Below, piece after piece: positions 36,864-46,679 of a stretch of 64,000 nucleotides of DNA (positions are counted from its first letter, which is position 1; each line of letters opens with the position of its first letter). The notes beneath the pieces are model-generated. The model worked only from the letters and a program-made list of their open reading frames with translations, ran no database searches and was not told the DNA's origin. The stretch lies in assembly GCF_014649815.1 (NCBI RefSeq), contig NZ_BMTT01000007.1, positions 124,001 to 188,000 on the forward strand, read 5' to 3'. The position numbers were made by a program, and so were the translations under genes. This DNA is from Streptomyces mutabilis. Its GTDB lineage: Bacteria > Actinomycetota > Actinomycetes > Streptomycetales > Streptomycetaceae.

Positions 36864-38543
36864 TCAGAACGAGAACGGGACGTAGCAGGCGGCGGCCAGC
36901 ACGACCGCTCCCCAGCCCAGCAGCGCCGGCTTGCGGTACCACGCGTCGTCGCCCTTGGCGGGCGCCTCGGACATGCCGGGGGAGGTGGTGCCGTAGACCA
37001 GGCCCTGGAGTTCGGCGGTGGGCTTCGGGGCGGTGAACAGGGACACGGCGACCATGACCACCGCGCCGGCCACGAAGCCCGCGATCGCGGAGACGAAGTT
37101 GGCGCCCTGGTCGGAGGGGATGTCGATGATGCCCTGCTTGTAGATGACGAAGTAGTTCACCATCGCGGCCGTGGTGCCCGCGATCAGGCCCCAGAAGCCG
37201 GACTTCATGGACGCCCGCTTCCAGAACATGCCGATGATGAAGACGACGAACATCGGCACGTTGAAGAAGGAGAAGAGCGTCTGGAGGTAGCTCATGATGT
37301 TCGAGAACGACGACGCGAGGAACGCCGTGCCGATGGACGCGAGGACGCCGATCACGGTGATCAGGCGGCCGAAGCGCACGTAGTAGTCGTCCTCCCGGCC
37401 CTTCACGACGTACCGCGCCCAGATGTCGGTGGTGAAGACCGTGTTGAAGGACGACACGTTGGCCGCCATGCCGGCCATGAAAGCGGCCAGCAGGCCGGTC
37501 ACCGCGATGCCGAGGACGCCGTTGGGCAGCAGTTGCTGCATCAGGTACGGGATCGCGTCGTTGTACTGGAGGTCGGAGCCCGGCGTGCCGATCCTGGGGA
37601 CGAGGACCGCCGCGACCAGGCCCGGGATCATGACGACGAAGACGATGAAGATCTTCGGGAAGGCGGCGATGAGCGGCGTGCGCTGGGCCGCCGAGAGGTT
37701 CTTCGCGGACAGGGCGCGCTGCACCTCGGCGAAGTTGGTCGTCCAGTAGCCGAAGGAGAGGACGAAGCCGAGGCCGAGCACGATGGTCAGCCAGTTGGCG
37801 CCGAGCGGGTTGTCGCTGCCGATGCCCGTGCCGCCCCACGCGGTCATGAAGTCGCCGCCGCGGCTCTTGGTGAGGGAGTCGGACAGGCCGTCCCAGCCGC
37901 CGACCTTCTTCAGGCCCAGGACGGTGATCGGGATGAGGCCGGCCAGGATGACGAAGAACTGGAGGACCTCGTTGTAGATCGCCGACGACAGACCGCCCAG
38001 CGTGATGTACGCCAGGACGAAGAAGCCGGCGACCACGATGGCTACCCACTGCGGCCACCCGAGGAGGGCCTCGACGACGATCGCGAGGGCGTAGAGGTTG
38101 ACGCCGGCGATCAGGATGGCCGCGACCGCGAAGAGGATCGAACTCAGCAGGTGCGACGCCTTGTCGAAGCGCAGGAGCAGGAACTCCGGCACCGAGCGGA
38201 CCTTGGAGCCGTAGTAGAACGGCATCATCACCAGGCCGAGGAAGACCATCGCCGGGATGGCGCCGATCCAGTACCAGTGGGTCGTGTAGACGCCGTACTG
38301 GGCGCTGTTGGCGGCCATGCCGAGGATCTCGGTGGCGCCCAGGTTGGCCGCGACGAAGGCGAGGCCGGTGACCCAGGCGGGCAGCGAGCGGCCGGACAGG
38401 AAGAAGTCCAGGCTGGTCTTGACCGAGCGGCGGGCGGCGAAGCCGATGCCGAGCACGACGACGAAGTAGATCCCGAGGATCGTGTAGTCGAGCCAGTTGG
38501 TCGGGAGTCGAAGCTCCGCGGCCAGATGTGTGGGGGTATGCAT
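36864..38543 (-). CDS. Sodium:solute symporter (SSS/SGLT family)
   Basis: The 559-residue protein has about 14 membrane helices and SGLT family features: FFLSGRSLPAWVTGLAFVAANLGATEILG at TM2, split by the usual unwound segment, AYITLGGLSSAIYNEVLQF and GMAANVSSFNTVFTTD near TM8 (sodium site). It would import a sugar or related solute with Na+. It is divergent from galT, and in S. coelicolor the same gene precedes galT, so galactose uptake is a fair inference. A two-TM partner gene follows. Confidence 0.88.
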   Translation of the reverse strand: MHTPTHLAAELRLPTNWLDYTILGIYFVVVLGIGFAARRSVKTSLDFFLSGRSLPAWVTGLAFVAANLGATEILGMAANSAQYGVYTTHWYWIGAIPAMVFLGLVMMPFYYGSKVRSVPEFLLLRFDKASHLLSSILFAVAAILIAGVNLYALAIVVEALLGWPQWVAIVVAGFFVLAYITLGGLSSAIYNEVLQFFVILAGLIPITVLGLKKVGGWDGLSDSLTKSRGGDFMTAWGGTGIGSDNPLGANWLTIVLGLGFVLSFGYWTTNFAEVQRALSAKNLSAAQRTPLIAAFPKIFIVFVVMIPGLVAAVLVPRIGTPGSDLQYNDAIPYLMQQLLPNGVLGIAVTGLLAAFMAGMAANVSSFNTVFTTDIWARYVVKGREDDYYVRFGRLITVIGVLASIGTAFLASSFSNIMSYLQTLFSFFNVPMFVVFIIGMFWKRASMKSGFWGLIAGTTAAMVNYFVIYKQGIIDIPSDQGANFVSAIAGFVAGAVVMVAVSLFTAPKPTAELQGLVYGTTSPGMSEAPAKGDDAWYRKPALLGWGAVVLAAACYVPFSF

Positions 38544-38628
38544 ACGAACTCGCTTCGTTGCGCGAACTGATCCGCAGCGGAACCTACGCCTCCGCGTTCA
38601 GAAATTGAACACTTTTGGTGATGTTCTT

Positions 38629-38685
38629 TGTTTGATTGTGATGATCGGGGCGCTGGTTGGTTGTGAAGTGTTATGTTTGATTGTG
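38629..38685 (+). promoter_or_regulatory. gal promoter region with two direct repeats
   Basis: TGTTTGATTGTG occurs exactly twice, at 38629-38640 and 38674-38685 (45-bp period), in the unusually T-rich divergent gap before galT. This corresponds to the galP1 region described in S. lividans, which is galactose-inducible and glucose-repressed. The repeats look like DeoR-type operators; the cognate regulator is not in this window. Confidence 0.6.
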
Positions 38686-38721
38686 TTGGATGATTGGGTG
38701 TGGGTACGGAGGAGTGCGGCT

Positions 38722-39783
38722 GTGAAGAAGACCTCGACCCGGCTGGCCGACGGTCGCGAGCTCGTCTACTACGACCTGCACGACGACGCGGTGCGCGACG
38801 CCGTGGACCGGCGTCCGCTGGAGCGGACCGTCACCACCTCCGAGGTCCGCCGCGACCCGCTGCGGGGCGACTCGGTCGCCATCGCCTCCCACCGCCAGGG
38901 CCGCACCTACCACCCGCCCGCCGACCAGTGCCCGCTGTGCCCGTCCCACGGGGAGCGGCTGAGCGAGATCCCGGACTCGTCGTACGACGTGGTGGTCTTC
39001 GAGAACCGCTTCCCCTCGCTGGCCGGCGACTCCGGCCGCTGCGAGGTCGTCTGCTTCACCTCCGACCACAACGCCTCGTTCGCCGACCTGAGCGAGGAGC
39101 AGGCCCGCCTGGTGCTCGACGCCTGGACCGATCGCACGTCGGAGCTGTCGCATCTGGCCTCCGTGGAGCAGGTGTTCTGCTTCGAGAACAGGGGTGCCGA
39201 GATCGGGGTGACACTGGGTCACCCGCACGGGCAGATCTACGCCTACCCCTTCACCACGCCCCGCACCGCGGAGATGCTCCGTTCGCTCGCCGCGCACAAG
39301 GACGCGACCGGTGGGGAGAACCTCTTCGACGCCGTGCTGGAGGAGGAGCTGGCGGGGGAGCGGGTCGTCCTGGAGAGCGAGCACTGGGCGGCCTTCGTGC
39401 CGTACGCCGCGCACTGGCCGTACGAGGTGCACCTCTACCCCAAGCGGCGGGTGCCCGACCTGCTCGGACTGGACGAGGCGGCCCGCACAGAGTTCCCCCA
39501 GGTCTATCTGGAACTCTTGAGGCGCTTCGACCGGATCTTCGGAGAGGGTGAGCCTCCGACGCCGTACATCGCGGCCTGGCACCAGGCCCCGTTCGGACAG
39601 CTGGAGGACTTCGAGGGCGTGGCGCGGGACGACTACGCGCTTCACCTGGAGCTTTTCACTATTCGCCGTACGTCCGGCAAGCTGAAGTTCCTCGCGGGCT
39701 CCGAGTCCGGCATGGACGTGTTCATCAACGACGTGCCCCCGGAGCGCGCGGCCGAGCGACTGCGAGAGGTAGCGAGTTCATGA
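38722..39783 (+). CDS. galT: Galactose-1-phosphate uridylyltransferase
   Basis: The 353-residue enzyme of the Leloir pathway swaps UMP between UDP-glucose and galactose-1-phosphate. The zinc-site CPLCPSH lies near residue 72, FENRFPSL follows, and the active-site [12 protein letters not shown] has the UMP-binding His in HPH near 166-168. The GTG at 38722 has GGAGGAG 7 nt upstream. The stop overlaps galE (ATGA), making galT-galE-galK one operon behind the T-rich promoter. Confidence 0.95.
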   Translation: MKKTSTRLADGRELVYYDLHDDAVRDAVDRRPLERTVTTSEVRRDPLRGDSVAIASHRQGRTYHPPADQCPLCPSHGERLSEIPDSSYDVVVFENRFPSLAGDSGRCEVVCFTSDHNASFADLSEEQARLVLDAWTDRTSELSHLASVEQVFCFENRGAEIGVTLGHPHGQIYAYPFTTPRTAEMLRSLAAHKDATGGENLFDAVLEEELAGERVVLESEHWAAFVPYAAHWPYEVHLYPKRRVPDLLGLDEAARTEFPQVYLELLRRFDRIFGEGEPPTPYIAAWHQAPFGQLEDFEGVARDDYALHLELFTIRRTSGKLKFLAGSESGMDVFINDVPPERAAERLREVASS

Positions 39784-40742
39784 GCGGGAAGTACCTGGTG
39801 ACGGGCGGGGCCGGCTATGTCGGCAGCGTGGTCGCCCAGCATCTGCTGGAGGCGGGCCACGAGGTCGTCGTCCTCGACAACCTGTCGACGGGCTTCCGTG
39901 AGGGCGTCCCGGCGGGCGCCTCCTTCATCGAGGGCGACATCCGCGACGCCGCCAAGTGGCTGGACGCGTCCTTCGACGGCGTCCTGCACTTCGCCGCCTT
40001 CTCCCAGGTCGGCGAGTCCGTCGTGAAGCCCGAGAAGTACTGGGACAACAACGTCGGCGGCACCATGGCCCTCCTGGAGGCCATGCGCACGGCCGGCGTC
40101 CGCAGGCTCGTCTTCTCCTCCACGGCCGCCACGTACGGCGAGCCGGAGCAGGTCCCGATCGTCGAGATTGCGCCGACGAAGCCCACGAACCCGTACGGCG
40201 CCTCCAAGCTCGCCGTCGACCACATGATCAGCGGTGAGGCGGCGGCCCACGGCCTGGGCGCGGTGTCGCTGCGCTACTTCAACGTCGCCGGTGCCTACGG
40301 CGAGTACGGCGAGCGCCACGACCCCGAGTCGCACCTGATCCCCCTGGTCCTCCAGGTGGCGCAGGGCCGCCGCGACGCCATCTCCGTCTTCGGCGACGAC
40401 TACCCGACGCCGGACGGCACCTGCGTGCGCGACTACATCCACGTCGCCGACCTGGCCGAGGCCCACCTGCTGGCCGTCGCGGCCGCTGTCCCCGGCGAGC
40501 ACCTCATCTGCAACCTGGGCAACGGCAACGGCTTCTCCGTCCGCGAGGTCGTCGAGACCGTCCGCCGCGTGACGGGCCACCCGATCCCCGAGGTCGTGGC
40601 CCCGCGCCGGGGCGGCGACCCGGCGGTCCTGGTGGCGTCGGCGGAGACCGCCAAGGAGAAACTGGGCTGGAACCCGTCCCGCGCGGACCTCGCGGGGATC
40701 GTGGCGGACGCGTGGGAGTTCGCGCAGCGGCGCGCGGGCTAG
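39780..40742 (+). CDS. galE: UDP-glucose 4-epimerase
   Basis: The 320-residue extended SDR has the NAD loop GGAGYVGS near residues 9-16, the catalytic Ser region FSSTAATYG and YGASK near 141-145. LRYFNVAGA and [10 protein letters not shown] are GalE signatures. It interconverts UDP-galactose and UDP-glucose. Its start overlaps the galT stop by 4 bp. S. lividans has a second, constitutive promoter (galP2) just inside the operon ahead of galE; no clear boxes were identified here. Confidence 0.95.
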   Translation: MSGKYLVTGGAGYVGSVVAQHLLEAGHEVVVLDNLSTGFREGVPAGASFIEGDIRDAAKWLDASFDGVLHFAAFSQVGESVVKPEKYWDNNVGGTMALLEAMRTAGVRRLVFSSTAATYGEPEQVPIVEIAPTKPTNPYGASKLAVDHMISGEAAAHGLGAVSLRYFNVAGAYGEYGERHDPESHLIPLVLQVAQGRRDAISVFGDDYPTPDGTCVRDYIHVADLAEAHLLAVAAAVPGEHLICNLGNGNGFSVREVVETVRRVTGHPIPEVVAPRRGGDPAVLVASAETAKEKLGWNPSRADLAGIVADAWEFAQRRAG

Positions 40743-40772
40743 AGGACTGGACGAAGGGCGAGGGGTCAGGGC

Positions 40773-41936
40773 ATGGGCGAGGCTGTGGCGGAGGCCGTCG
40801 GCGAGCGGTTCCGGGAGCTGTACGGCGCGGAGCCGGAGGGGATCTGGGCCGCACCCGGCCGCGTCAACCTCATCGGCGAACACACCGATTACAACGACGG
40901 CTTCGTCATGCCGTTCGCCTTGCCGCACACCGCCGTCGCGGCCGTCTCCCGCCGGGACGACGGCGTCCTGCGCCTGCACTCGGCCGACATCGACGCCGGT
41001 GTCGTCGAGCTGCGGGTGGCCGACCTGACCCCGGAGTCGGACAAGTCCTGGACCGCGTACCCCTCGGGCGTGGTCTGGGCGCTGCGCGAGGCCGGCCACG
41101 AGCTGACCGGCGCCGACATCCACCTGGCCTCGACGGTCCCCTCCGGCGCGGGCCTGTCCTCCTCGGCGGCCCTGGAGGTCGTCGTCGCCCTCGCCCTGAA
41201 CGACCTCTACTCCCTCGGCCTGCGCGGCTGGCAGCTGGCCCGCCTGTGCCAGCGCGCGGAGAACGTCTACGTCGGCGCCCCCGTCGGCATCATGGACCAG
41301 ACCGCCTCCGCCTGCTGCGAAGCGGGTCACGCCCTCTTCCTCGACACCCGCGACCTCTCCCAGCGCCATGTCCCCTTCGACCTCGCGGCCGAGGGCATGC
41401 GCCTCCTCGTGGTCGACACGCAGGTCAAGCACTCCCACAGCGAGGGCGAGTACGGCAAGCGCCGCGCCGGCTGCGAGAAGGGCGCGGCGCTCCTGGGTGT
41501 GGACGCCCTGCGGGACGTGCCGTACGCCGAACTCGACGCGGCACTGGAACGCCTGGCCGACGACGAGGAGGTGAGCCGCCTGGTCCGGCACGTCGTCACG
41601 GAGGACGAGCGCGTGGAGCGGGTGGTGGCGCTCCTCGAATCCGGCGACACCCGCGCCATCGGCCCCGTCCTGGTCGAGGGCCACGCCTCCCTGCGCGACG
41701 ACTTCCGTATCTCCTGCCCCGAACTGGACCTCGTCGTCGACACCGCCCTCACCTCCGGCGCCCTCGGCGCCCGCATGACCGGCGGCGGCTTCGGCGGCTC
41801 GGCGATCGTCCTGGCGGACGCGTCCGACGCCGACGCCATCACCAAGGCGGTGGAGGAGGCCTTCGCGGCGGCCGGCTTCACGGCACCGCGGGTCTTCGAG
41901 GCGGTGCCTTCGGCGGGGGCGCGGCGGGTGGGGTGA
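40773..41936 (+). CDS. galK: Galactokinase
   Basis: The 387-residue GHMP kinase carries the galactokinase signature GRVNLIGEHTDYNDGFVMP near residue 28. The ATP loop PSGAGLSSSAALE is near 115, the catalytic Asp is in GIMDQTAS, and the third motif MTGGGFGGSAI is near 333. It phosphorylates galactose at C1. It starts 30 bp after galE and ends the operon. Confidence 0.95.
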   Translation: MGEAVAEAVGERFRELYGAEPEGIWAAPGRVNLIGEHTDYNDGFVMPFALPHTAVAAVSRRDDGVLRLHSADIDAGVVELRVADLTPESDKSWTAYPSGVVWALREAGHELTGADIHLASTVPSGAGLSSSAALEVVVALALNDLYSLGLRGWQLARLCQRAENVYVGAPVGIMDQTASACCEAGHALFLDTRDLSQRHVPFDLAAEGMRLLVVDTQVKHSHSEGEYGKRRAGCEKGAALLGVDALRDVPYAELDAALERLADDEEVSRLVRHVVTEDERVERVVALLESGDTRAIGPVLVEGHASLRDDFRISCPELDLVVDTALTSGALGARMTGGGFGGSAIVLADASDADAITKAVEEAFAAAGFTAPRVFEAVPSAGARRVG

Positions 41937-42054
41937 CGCCCTCGGGACGGTTCACGGCAGGGCGGCGCTGACGCAATCCCAACTACCCCCTCATCAGTCC
42001 CGGTCGATAGCGTTGTCACACTCGTGAGAACCCTCGCCCCACCGGGAGCCATCC

Positions 42055-42717
42055 GTGAACCGCCGCCCCACCCTGCTCGCCGCTGCCGCGATGTCCGCCG
42101 TCGCGGCTCTGTCGCTGTCCGCCTGCGGGGGCGGTGAGGAAAGCTCCGAGGGCAACGACAAGATCGCGGGGGCGGACACGGGGGGTGACTCGTCGGCCTC
42201 GGTTTCGCCGAGTGGCGCTGCATCGGATGCGGCGAACCGACCAGACATCACTCTGCCCAAGGACATGAGGAGCACCTTCGAGGGCTGGAAGACGGGAGAT
42301 TCCGTCAAGGACGCAGCTCTGGCCGATGCGGAACGGGCACTCGGCGCGGTCGATGACGCGATCGCCCGGGGCGACACCAAGTCGAGGTCGCTTTCCTACT
42401 ACTTCCAGGGTGATGCGCTCATCAGTGAAGTCAAGTGGGTTCAGGCGTGGCTTGACGAGAACATCTCCTGGACAGGGACGATCCGCTACTTCGATCCGCA
42501 GGTGACCCTCCGCGACCAGAAGACGGCAGTTGTCGTCTACTGCGCGGACGACAGCAAGGCTTACAACAAGGATCGAACGACCGGAAAGGTCGACAAGACG
42601 CCATCCAGCGACAGCCCCTACGTGCTTTACAACACTCGCCTGGAGAAGAGTGACGAGGGCGTGTGGGTGACAACAGGCCTCTACACCAAGAGGGGACACG
42701 AGAAGTGCGGAGGCTGA
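42055..42717 (+). CDS. Putative lipoprotein
   Basis: The 220-residue protein has a lipoprotein signal peptide with lipobox L-S-A-C (Cys near residue 23) followed by GGGEES and an Asp/Ser/Gly-rich spacer. The globular part has a beta-rich C-terminus (VTLRDQKTAVVVYC, then VWVTTGLYTKRG) like many extracytoplasmic NTF2-like lipoproteins. It overlaps the next gene by 13 bp. It is the first gene of a six-gene cluster whose codon use is less G/C-biased than its surroundings, a sign of acquisition. Confidence 0.8.
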   Translation: MNRRPTLLAAAAMSAVAALSLSACGGGEESSEGNDKIAGADTGGDSSASVSPSGAASDAANRPDITLPKDMRSTFEGWKTGDSVKDAALADAERALGAVDDAIARGDTKSRSLSYYFQGDALISEVKWVQAWLDENISWTGTIRYFDPQVTLRDQKTAVVVYCADDSKAYNKDRTTGKVDKTPSSDSPYVLYNTRLEKSDEGVWVTTGLYTKRGHEKCGG

Positions 42718-43745
42718 TCACACCACGCCGGTTGGGCATCGTTTCCCTTCTGGCTCTGTTTCCGGCCGTTATTTCGCATGTTGCGGCGGCAACACCAGGG
42801 CCTGCTCCCTCTGTGACCGAAGTCGACACTGACACGTCCGCGGGGCTCAACGGCGACACCATCTCGGCGTCAGCTGGGAGCGTCGTTGTCTTCGACCGCT
42901 CGAAGAACGGCGTCGGCGAGGCGAGCGGAGCTGTCACATCGTCCGCGTCCTGGACACCACCCGCCTGCTACTACGCGCCGAAGTACACGCCCAAGGGAAT
43001 CGAGGCGCAGATGCGCCAGGTGTGGGAAAGCAGCGCCCCCAGCCCGGAATGGTCCCTGAAGACGCAGAATCACTTCGTCAACGGCAAGCCCTACAAGGAC
43101 TTCAACAAGGAAAAGGAAGGCGAGGGTTACTGGTGGGACGCGTACGTCACTGAGGGCCGCGAGGCGGACCCTGCAGCCCAGGACTGCGACGAACTGCCCT
43201 TCTGGGTCGACGAGGGAGACGCTCCGCCGGCCAATGTCCCGCAGGCCATCACGGCCGAGACCCTCGCCCAGCTCGCGTACGCGGAGATCCGCGTCCCTTC
43301 CACCGAAGTCGAACTCGCCCCCGCGGACACCACAAAGGTCAACCTACCGACCTGGGCCTGGCTGGACACCGCCGAGTTTAAGCCGGTCTTTGCCACCGCC
43401 TCCGTGCCGCTTCTCGGCCTCAGCGCGACGACCACGGCAGAGCCCGTTTCTCTGGAGATCACCCCGGGCGCGGACGATGCGGTCACGTACCCCGCCGCCG
43501 GACAGTGCGACATCCGTGACGGACGGATCGGTGAGCCCTACGCCAAGGGGAAGGCCGACGAAACCCCGCCCTGCGGAGTCACATACCTGCGGTCCTCCGG
43601 CGACGGATCGTACAAGCTCCAGGCCACGGTCACCTGGAAGATCAGCTGGACGAGCACGACCGGTCAGGGAGGAGATCTCCCCGACGGTCAGTTCGGTGCC
43701 GACCAGGATGTGGTGGTGCAGGAGATCCAGGCCGTCAACCGCTGA
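42705..43745 (+). CDS. Exported hypothetical protein
   Basis: The 346-residue protein has a Sec signal peptide (RRLITPRRLGIVSLLALFPA, cleavage near AAA at residue 28) and a Trp/Tyr-rich secreted body with four or more cysteines. No family is recognised. The GTG at 42705 lies inside the lipoprotein gene's end behind AGGGG, so the two are translationally coupled and may act together outside the membrane. Confidence 0.75.
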   Translation: MRRLITPRRLGIVSLLALFPAVISHVAAATPGPAPSVTEVDTDTSAGLNGDTISASAGSVVVFDRSKNGVGEASGAVTSSASWTPPACYYAPKYTPKGIEAQMRQVWESSAPSPEWSLKTQNHFVNGKPYKDFNKEKEGEGYWWDAYVTEGREADPAAQDCDELPFWVDEGDAPPANVPQAITAETLAQLAYAEIRVPSTEVELAPADTTKVNLPTWAWLDTAEFKPVFATASVPLLGLSATTTAEPVSLEITPGADDAVTYPAAGQCDIRDGRIGEPYAKGKADETPPCGVTYLRSSGDGSYKLQATVTWKISWTSTTGQGGDLPDGQFGADQDVVVQEIQAVNR

Positions 43746-43767
43746 AGCAGAAAAACAACGGGGAATG

Positions 43768-44070
43768 ATGAGCGACATATCCATTGATCTTGGTGTGCTG
43801 AAGCGCGTGCGGACCAACATTGAGCAAATCGGCGAAACTATGGAGCGTCCCGGTAAGGAGATGGAAGAGGTCGACGGCGCCTCCATGGGCGTGAGCATGC
43901 TCGCCTCGCGCATGAACGACTTCGGTGACGAGTGGTCGTACGGCATCAAGCAGATCAAGAAGTTCTCGGGTGCTGCGGTCAAGACACTGGACGCGATGCA
44001 AAAGGCGTTTGAGGACCTCGACGACACGTTGGCGAAGGAGCTGCGGAAAGCCCGGGAGGAGCGGGCGTGA
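43768..44070 (+). CDS. ESX/WXG100-like small helical protein
   Basis: The 100-residue protein is predicted to be almost all helix in two arms, with a turn around GDEWSYG near residue 54 that resembles the W-x-G hairpin of WXG100 proteins. The C-terminal arm is LDAMQKAFEDLDDTLAKEL. Size, helicity and adjacency to a WXG-domain protein suggest a type VII secreted partner. ATGs at 43765 and 43768 compete; the second is better spaced from GGGGA. It overlaps the next gene by 4 bp. Confidence 0.72.
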   Translation: MSDISIDLGVLKRVRTNIEQIGETMERPGKEMEEVDGASMGVSMLASRMNDFGDEWSYGIKQIKKFSGAAVKTLDAMQKAFEDLDDTLAKELRKAREERA

Positions 44071-45341
44071 GTGATCCGTTCTCCTGGTTGTCGCCTACAC
44101 AGACCTCCCCCTTGAAGGACCGGTTTCCGGCTCTTGAGTTCGTCCCCTGCCCCGGTGACCCGCGGGCCTCGAAGCACGTCGCGAACATCGTGCAGCGCAC
44201 TGCCGAAGCGCTGGACGAGATATCCGATGCCTTGCACGGCACGGACGACGCCGACTGGAAGGGGCGCCATGCCGACGCGTTCCGAGAGCAGTTCGACGAC
44301 GACTTCCGGCCCAAGGTCGACAAGGCGAAACGATCCTTCGGCAAGGCCGCGAGGGCGCTGACGAACTGGGCCGACGAGATGCCGGCCTGGCAGCGCAAGG
44401 CCGAAGCCCTGGAGAAGCAGGCACAGGACGCGAAGGACGCCTTGCGTGCAGCAAAGGGCAAGCTGTCGAGCCTACCACCGAAACCACTCCTTGACCTGCC
44501 GCCGAAGGACGACGCCGAAGCCCGCGAGCAGGAGAGGACCGAGAAGGACCGCTCCGCGGCGCAGTTGGCAGCCGGTACGGCGGAATCAGATCTCGACCGG
44601 ATCCGCGCCCAGGCGCGCAAGCTGGCCACCGACTACGACCTGGAAGGCCGGACCGTCGCACGCCGGCTCGACAAGGCTATGAACATCGCCCCCAACGAGC
44701 CCGGCGTGCTGGACAGGATCGGCGACACCCTCGCAGACATCGGCAAGGCTCTCGGTGAACTCGACGACATCGTCGCCGAGGCCGTCAGTGCGGCTGTCTC
44801 GGAAGCGATCGAGTGGATCAAAGAGCACGCCAACTCCATCGCCGCGCTCGGGGACGTCATGGCGACCGTGAGCGCGGCACTCGGCCTTGTCTCCCTCACG
44901 ACGTTGCTCATCGCTCCGTTGTCCGGGCCCGCGGCCCCATTCGTCCTGGCATTCTCTCAGGGCATGGGGGTTGCCTCGGGAGGTGTCGCGCTCGGCGCAT
45001 TGGCATTGCACGGTACCGCTCGACTCGCGGGCGGAGATTCCGTGGTATCGAATCGCACCCTGGCACAGGACGCACTCGGAGTACTTCCCTTCGGTACTGC
45101 GTTCAAGGGGGTCACCAAAGTTGCTGCCGGCAGTCGTGCCGCGGATGCTGCGGGCAACTTCGGGCTCGTGGACAGCGTTGCTTCATTCCTTGGTGACCCC
45201 ACGGCCCTGGGATACTGGATCCCGCAGGACAATCGTCAGACGGCTCAAATGGTTCTACCGGTTGGTGCTACGTTCGTGGCCTTTGAGAACGCTTGGAAGG
45301 CTGGAGCCGAGAAGGATGCGGCCGCCCGGAAGAAGGGGTGA
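44067..45341 (+). CDS. WXG-domain protein, putative type VII secretion substrate
   Basis: The 424-residue protein has an N-terminal helical T7SS-type domain with TDDADWKGRHADAF (W-K-G turn near residue 66). A long coiled coil follows (about 75-215), then a hydrophobic Ala/Gly segment (about 268-310) and a small C-terminal part. The layout resembles LXG/WXG polymorphic proteins, but no nuclease or other toxin domain is visible after the hydrophobic segment. The GTG start overlaps the ESX-like gene. No EccC-type ATPase lies in the window, so export would use a system encoded elsewhere. Confidence 0.72.
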   Translation: MSDPFSWLSPTQTSPLKDRFPALEFVPCPGDPRASKHVANIVQRTAEALDEISDALHGTDDADWKGRHADAFREQFDDDFRPKVDKAKRSFGKAARALTNWADEMPAWQRKAEALEKQAQDAKDALRAAKGKLSSLPPKPLLDLPPKDDAEAREQERTEKDRSAAQLAAGTAESDLDRIRAQARKLATDYDLEGRTVARRLDKAMNIAPNEPGVLDRIGDTLADIGKALGELDDIVAEAVSAAVSEAIEWIKEHANSIAALGDVMATVSAALGLVSLTTLLIAPLSGPAAPFVLAFSQGMGVASGGVALGALALHGTARLAGGDSVVSNRTLAQDALGVLPFGTAFKGVTKVAAGSRAADAAGNFGLVDSVASFLGDPTALGYWIPQDNRQTAQMVLPVGATFVAFENAWKAGAEKDAAARKKG

Positions 45342-45349
45342 TTCAGGGC

Positions 45350-45994
45350 ATGAAAGACGTAGATATCATGGCTAAGTTCGATGGTCGTGGGCGCGCCGAG
45401 TTTCTTCTCGGCGGGCTGGAATCCTCGGATGCCAACAAGATCACCGCTTTTGGCTTCGAATTCGGCTATGATCTCCATGCCACCGAAATTCCGAGCAAGA
45501 GCTCGATGCGATTGATCTATTTGCGGAATGATTCTCCGACGGCTCGTCAACGCGCCTGGCAGACTCATGCTCGATTGGCTGCCGGAGGGCCTCTCCTGCC
45601 GATGTGGATGGCGCCTGGCGCCGAACCGGGGACAGTCAGGCCCATCAGCGCATTCGAAATCGCACAGAAGCGACGTGGTATCGAGGCGTACGAGACCAAC
45701 GGAGTCAGAGGGCTCGCCGTCTTCTGCGGTTTGCTCAGCCTGGGATGCTTCGTGCTCGTGGGAGTGCTGCGCGACAAGTCCCTGGCTGGCTTGGCGGTGC
45801 TGGCGATTCTCGGCATCACGTTGGCGGTGGCGGCAGTACTGGTGCCAAGGCTGCTGCGGCACTGGTACGAGCGGGACCGTCGATTGGTGGATCTGTACGA
45901 CCGGCAGCGCTCGGGGTGGGTGGCGCCGCCGCCTCCACCTCCGCCCGCCCCTCCGGAAGGCGCAGACCGGTATCGTCCCGAGGGGCTCGAGTGA
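45350..45994 (+). CDS. Two-TM hypothetical protein
   Basis: The 214-residue protein has a soluble N-terminal half, two adjacent membrane helices (about 126-168) and a Pro-rich tail (VAPPPPPPPAPP). It starts 9 bp after the WXG gene and overlaps the following gene by 4 bp. In such a cluster it could be an immunity or accessory membrane protein; that is inference from position only. Confidence 0.72.
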   Translation: MKDVDIMAKFDGRGRAEFLLGGLESSDANKITAFGFEFGYDLHATEIPSKSSMRLIYLRNDSPTARQRAWQTHARLAAGGPLLPMWMAPGAEPGTVRPISAFEIAQKRRGIEAYETNGVRGLAVFCGLLSLGCFVLVGVLRDKSLAGLAVLAILGITLAVAAVLVPRLLRHWYERDRRLVDLYDRQRSGWVAPPPPPPPAPPEGADRYRPEGLE

Positions 45995-46638
45995 CTATCC
46001 GCATTGACTTCGTTGTGCCGACCGAGTTCGAGGAAATGCCACTCGGTATGGACTTTGACACGGCGTGGGCGGAGGTGATGTCCCGTACCGTACGCGATTC
46101 GCTGGTCGGTGAACGCGATCAGCGGGCACTGACGGAGATGACTCATTCGCTGCAGCGGATATCGAGCGCTCTCGAAGAGGCTGGTGTGGTCTATACAGCG
46201 ACCTGCCTCCACGTATTGGAGGGGGAGCTGTCATTGGGTGCGTTGGCCGTTGCGGTCATTGACTTCCCGTATGGGGAGGACGCCCATACGGCAGCCCGTG
46301 GGGTGATACACGGCATGCTTGCAGCGCGTGGGCCGGGTTGGGACGGATCAGTTATAGAAGCCCCGTGCGGTCAGGCAGCGGTCCTTACAGGCGTGCAGAA
46401 CTACGTTCTTCCCGCCGTATTCTCCCCAACCGGAGAGGAAGCCGAGGTGCCCGTAGTCCAGTTCCATGCCCTCGTGCCTGTTCCGCCGTTCCAGACAGGG
46501 GCGACCGACCGCCGTATGTGCCTGCTTGCCTTCGCCACGCCGTCCCCCGGACATTGGGGGCCTCATTACGCCCCGGTAGTGGCCGATATTCTCCGTAGTA
46601 TGCGCTTCGCCGAGGCAGGGCAAGGCTCCGATGCCTAG
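45991..46638 (+). CDS. Hypothetical protein, last gene of the T7SS-like cluster
   Basis: The 215-residue soluble protein is of unknown family. It has a long amphipathic helix (ERDQRALTEMTHSLQRISSAL) and an alpha/beta remainder (ATCLHVLEGELSLGALAVAVIDF). The fold could be chaperone-like, comparable in role to the EspG group, but no sequence signature supports that. The GTG start overlaps the upstream stop. The 41-bp gap to the opposing DUF397 gene contains no clear terminator. Confidence 0.7.
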   Translation: MTIRIDFVVPTEFEEMPLGMDFDTAWAEVMSRTVRDSLVGERDQRALTEMTHSLQRISSALEEAGVVYTATCLHVLEGELSLGALAVAVIDFPYGEDAHTAARGVIHGMLAARGPGWDGSVIEAPCGQAAVLTGVQNYVLPAVFSPTGEEAEVPVVQFHALVPVPPFQTGATDRRMCLLAFATPSPGHWGPHYAPVVADILRSMRFAEAGQGSDA

Positions 46639-46679
46639 GCGTTGGCGTCTCCGCGTCAACGAGGTGGGCCACGTCCCTG

